From NCBI GenBank assembly GCA_022796315.1, contig JAAWIL010000128.1:1-6112 (forward strand): a DNA stretch of 6,112 bases, read 5' to 3'. This document shows, in pieces, positions 6,017 to 6,112 of this stretch. Both the position numbers and the translations under genes were made by a program. The notes under the pieces were generated by a model, which worked only from the letters and a program-made list of their open reading frames with translations, did no database searches and had not been told where the DNA came from. The first letter of the stretch is position 1. Every line of letters starts with the position of its first letter. The DNA is from Oscillibacter sp. (lineage in GTDB: Bacteria; Bacillota; Clostridia; Oscillospirales; Oscillospiraceae).

Positions 6017-6112
6017 GAGCCTGTTTAAAATCTCCCCGGGCATGTCTTGGCGGCGTATTATCCGCCCTGACTGCGTTAAAAATCCTTGCCATCCGTCAGG
6101 ATGCCTGCGGAT
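6017..6112. repeat. Probable end of a dispersed MITE-like repeat, cut by window edge
   Basis: The last 96 bases hold no gene that I can support. They contain GAGCCTGTTTAAAATCTCC at the left, a small inverted repeat (GGCGG and CCGCC around 6049-6065), a GTTAAAAATCC motif, and overlapping inverted repeats CATCC/GGATG (6090-6094, 6099-6103) and ATCCG/CGGAT (6091-6095, 6108-6112). This nested arrangement, with an AT-rich terminal segment followed by GC-rich hairpins, looks like one half of an intergenic palindromic element of the kind repeated in Oscillospiraceae genomes. The matching other half would lie beyond the window, so the identification is from memory and pattern only. Confidence 0.45.

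Noticed and set aside
2853..6092. A minus-strand open frame of 1079 codons spanning three plus-strand genes
   Set aside because: It lies antisense to genes with clear family motifs, has a composition rich in Gly, Ala, Val and His as expected from complementing GC-ending codons, and has no recognisable domain.

Overview
The window reads as a chromosomal segment of a high-GC Firmicute. By eye, almost all codons end in G or C, the ribosome binding sites are strong AGGAGG types, and the promoters are sigma-A-like with TATAAT or TATACT boxes. The gene content (a short KdpD-like kinase with a KdpE-like regulator, a DUF1846/UPF0371 protein, and a PBSX-type phage packaging set) fits gut Oscillospiraceae such as the Flavonifractor, Pseudoflavonifractor and Lawsonibacter group. 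That placement is an inference; no rRNA or other marker gene is present.

Left part (1-2386, minus strand): a phage DNA-packaging module transcribed leftward, in the order small terminase, large terminase, portal (the portal is cut by the window edge). The genes overlap by 11 bp and 1 bp, so they are probably translated from one transcript. The large terminase keeps its ATPase and nuclease motifs. No integrase, repressor, replication gene or attachment site is visible between this module and the host-type genes to its right.

Middle (2387-4346, plus strand): a 182-bp divergent intergenic region carrying an extended -10 promoter and an AT-rich dyad. It is followed by a two-component operon with a 4-bp ATGA overlap: a membrane histidine kinase made of the DUF4118 membrane domain and the kinase core of KdpD, then an OmpR/PhoB-class regulator resembling KdpE. 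The potassium-pump genes kdpFABC are not in the window.

Right part (4347-6112): a 129-bp gap with a good promoter, a full-length DUF1846/UPF0371 protein of unknown function with a P-loop-like GPGSGK motif, a perfect 16-bp inverted repeat acting as a probable terminator, and an unexplained AT/GC-patterned intergenic sequence at the right edge that looks like one end of a dispersed palindromic (MITE-like) repeat.

The two-component pair probably responds to an ionic, turgor or other membrane-sensed signal and controls promoters elsewhere. Nothing in the sequence shows that it controls the DUF1846 gene. The most interesting feature is the apparently intact packaging module placed directly against host regulatory genes, which could be a prophage remnant or a domesticated (gene-transfer-agent-like) cluster.
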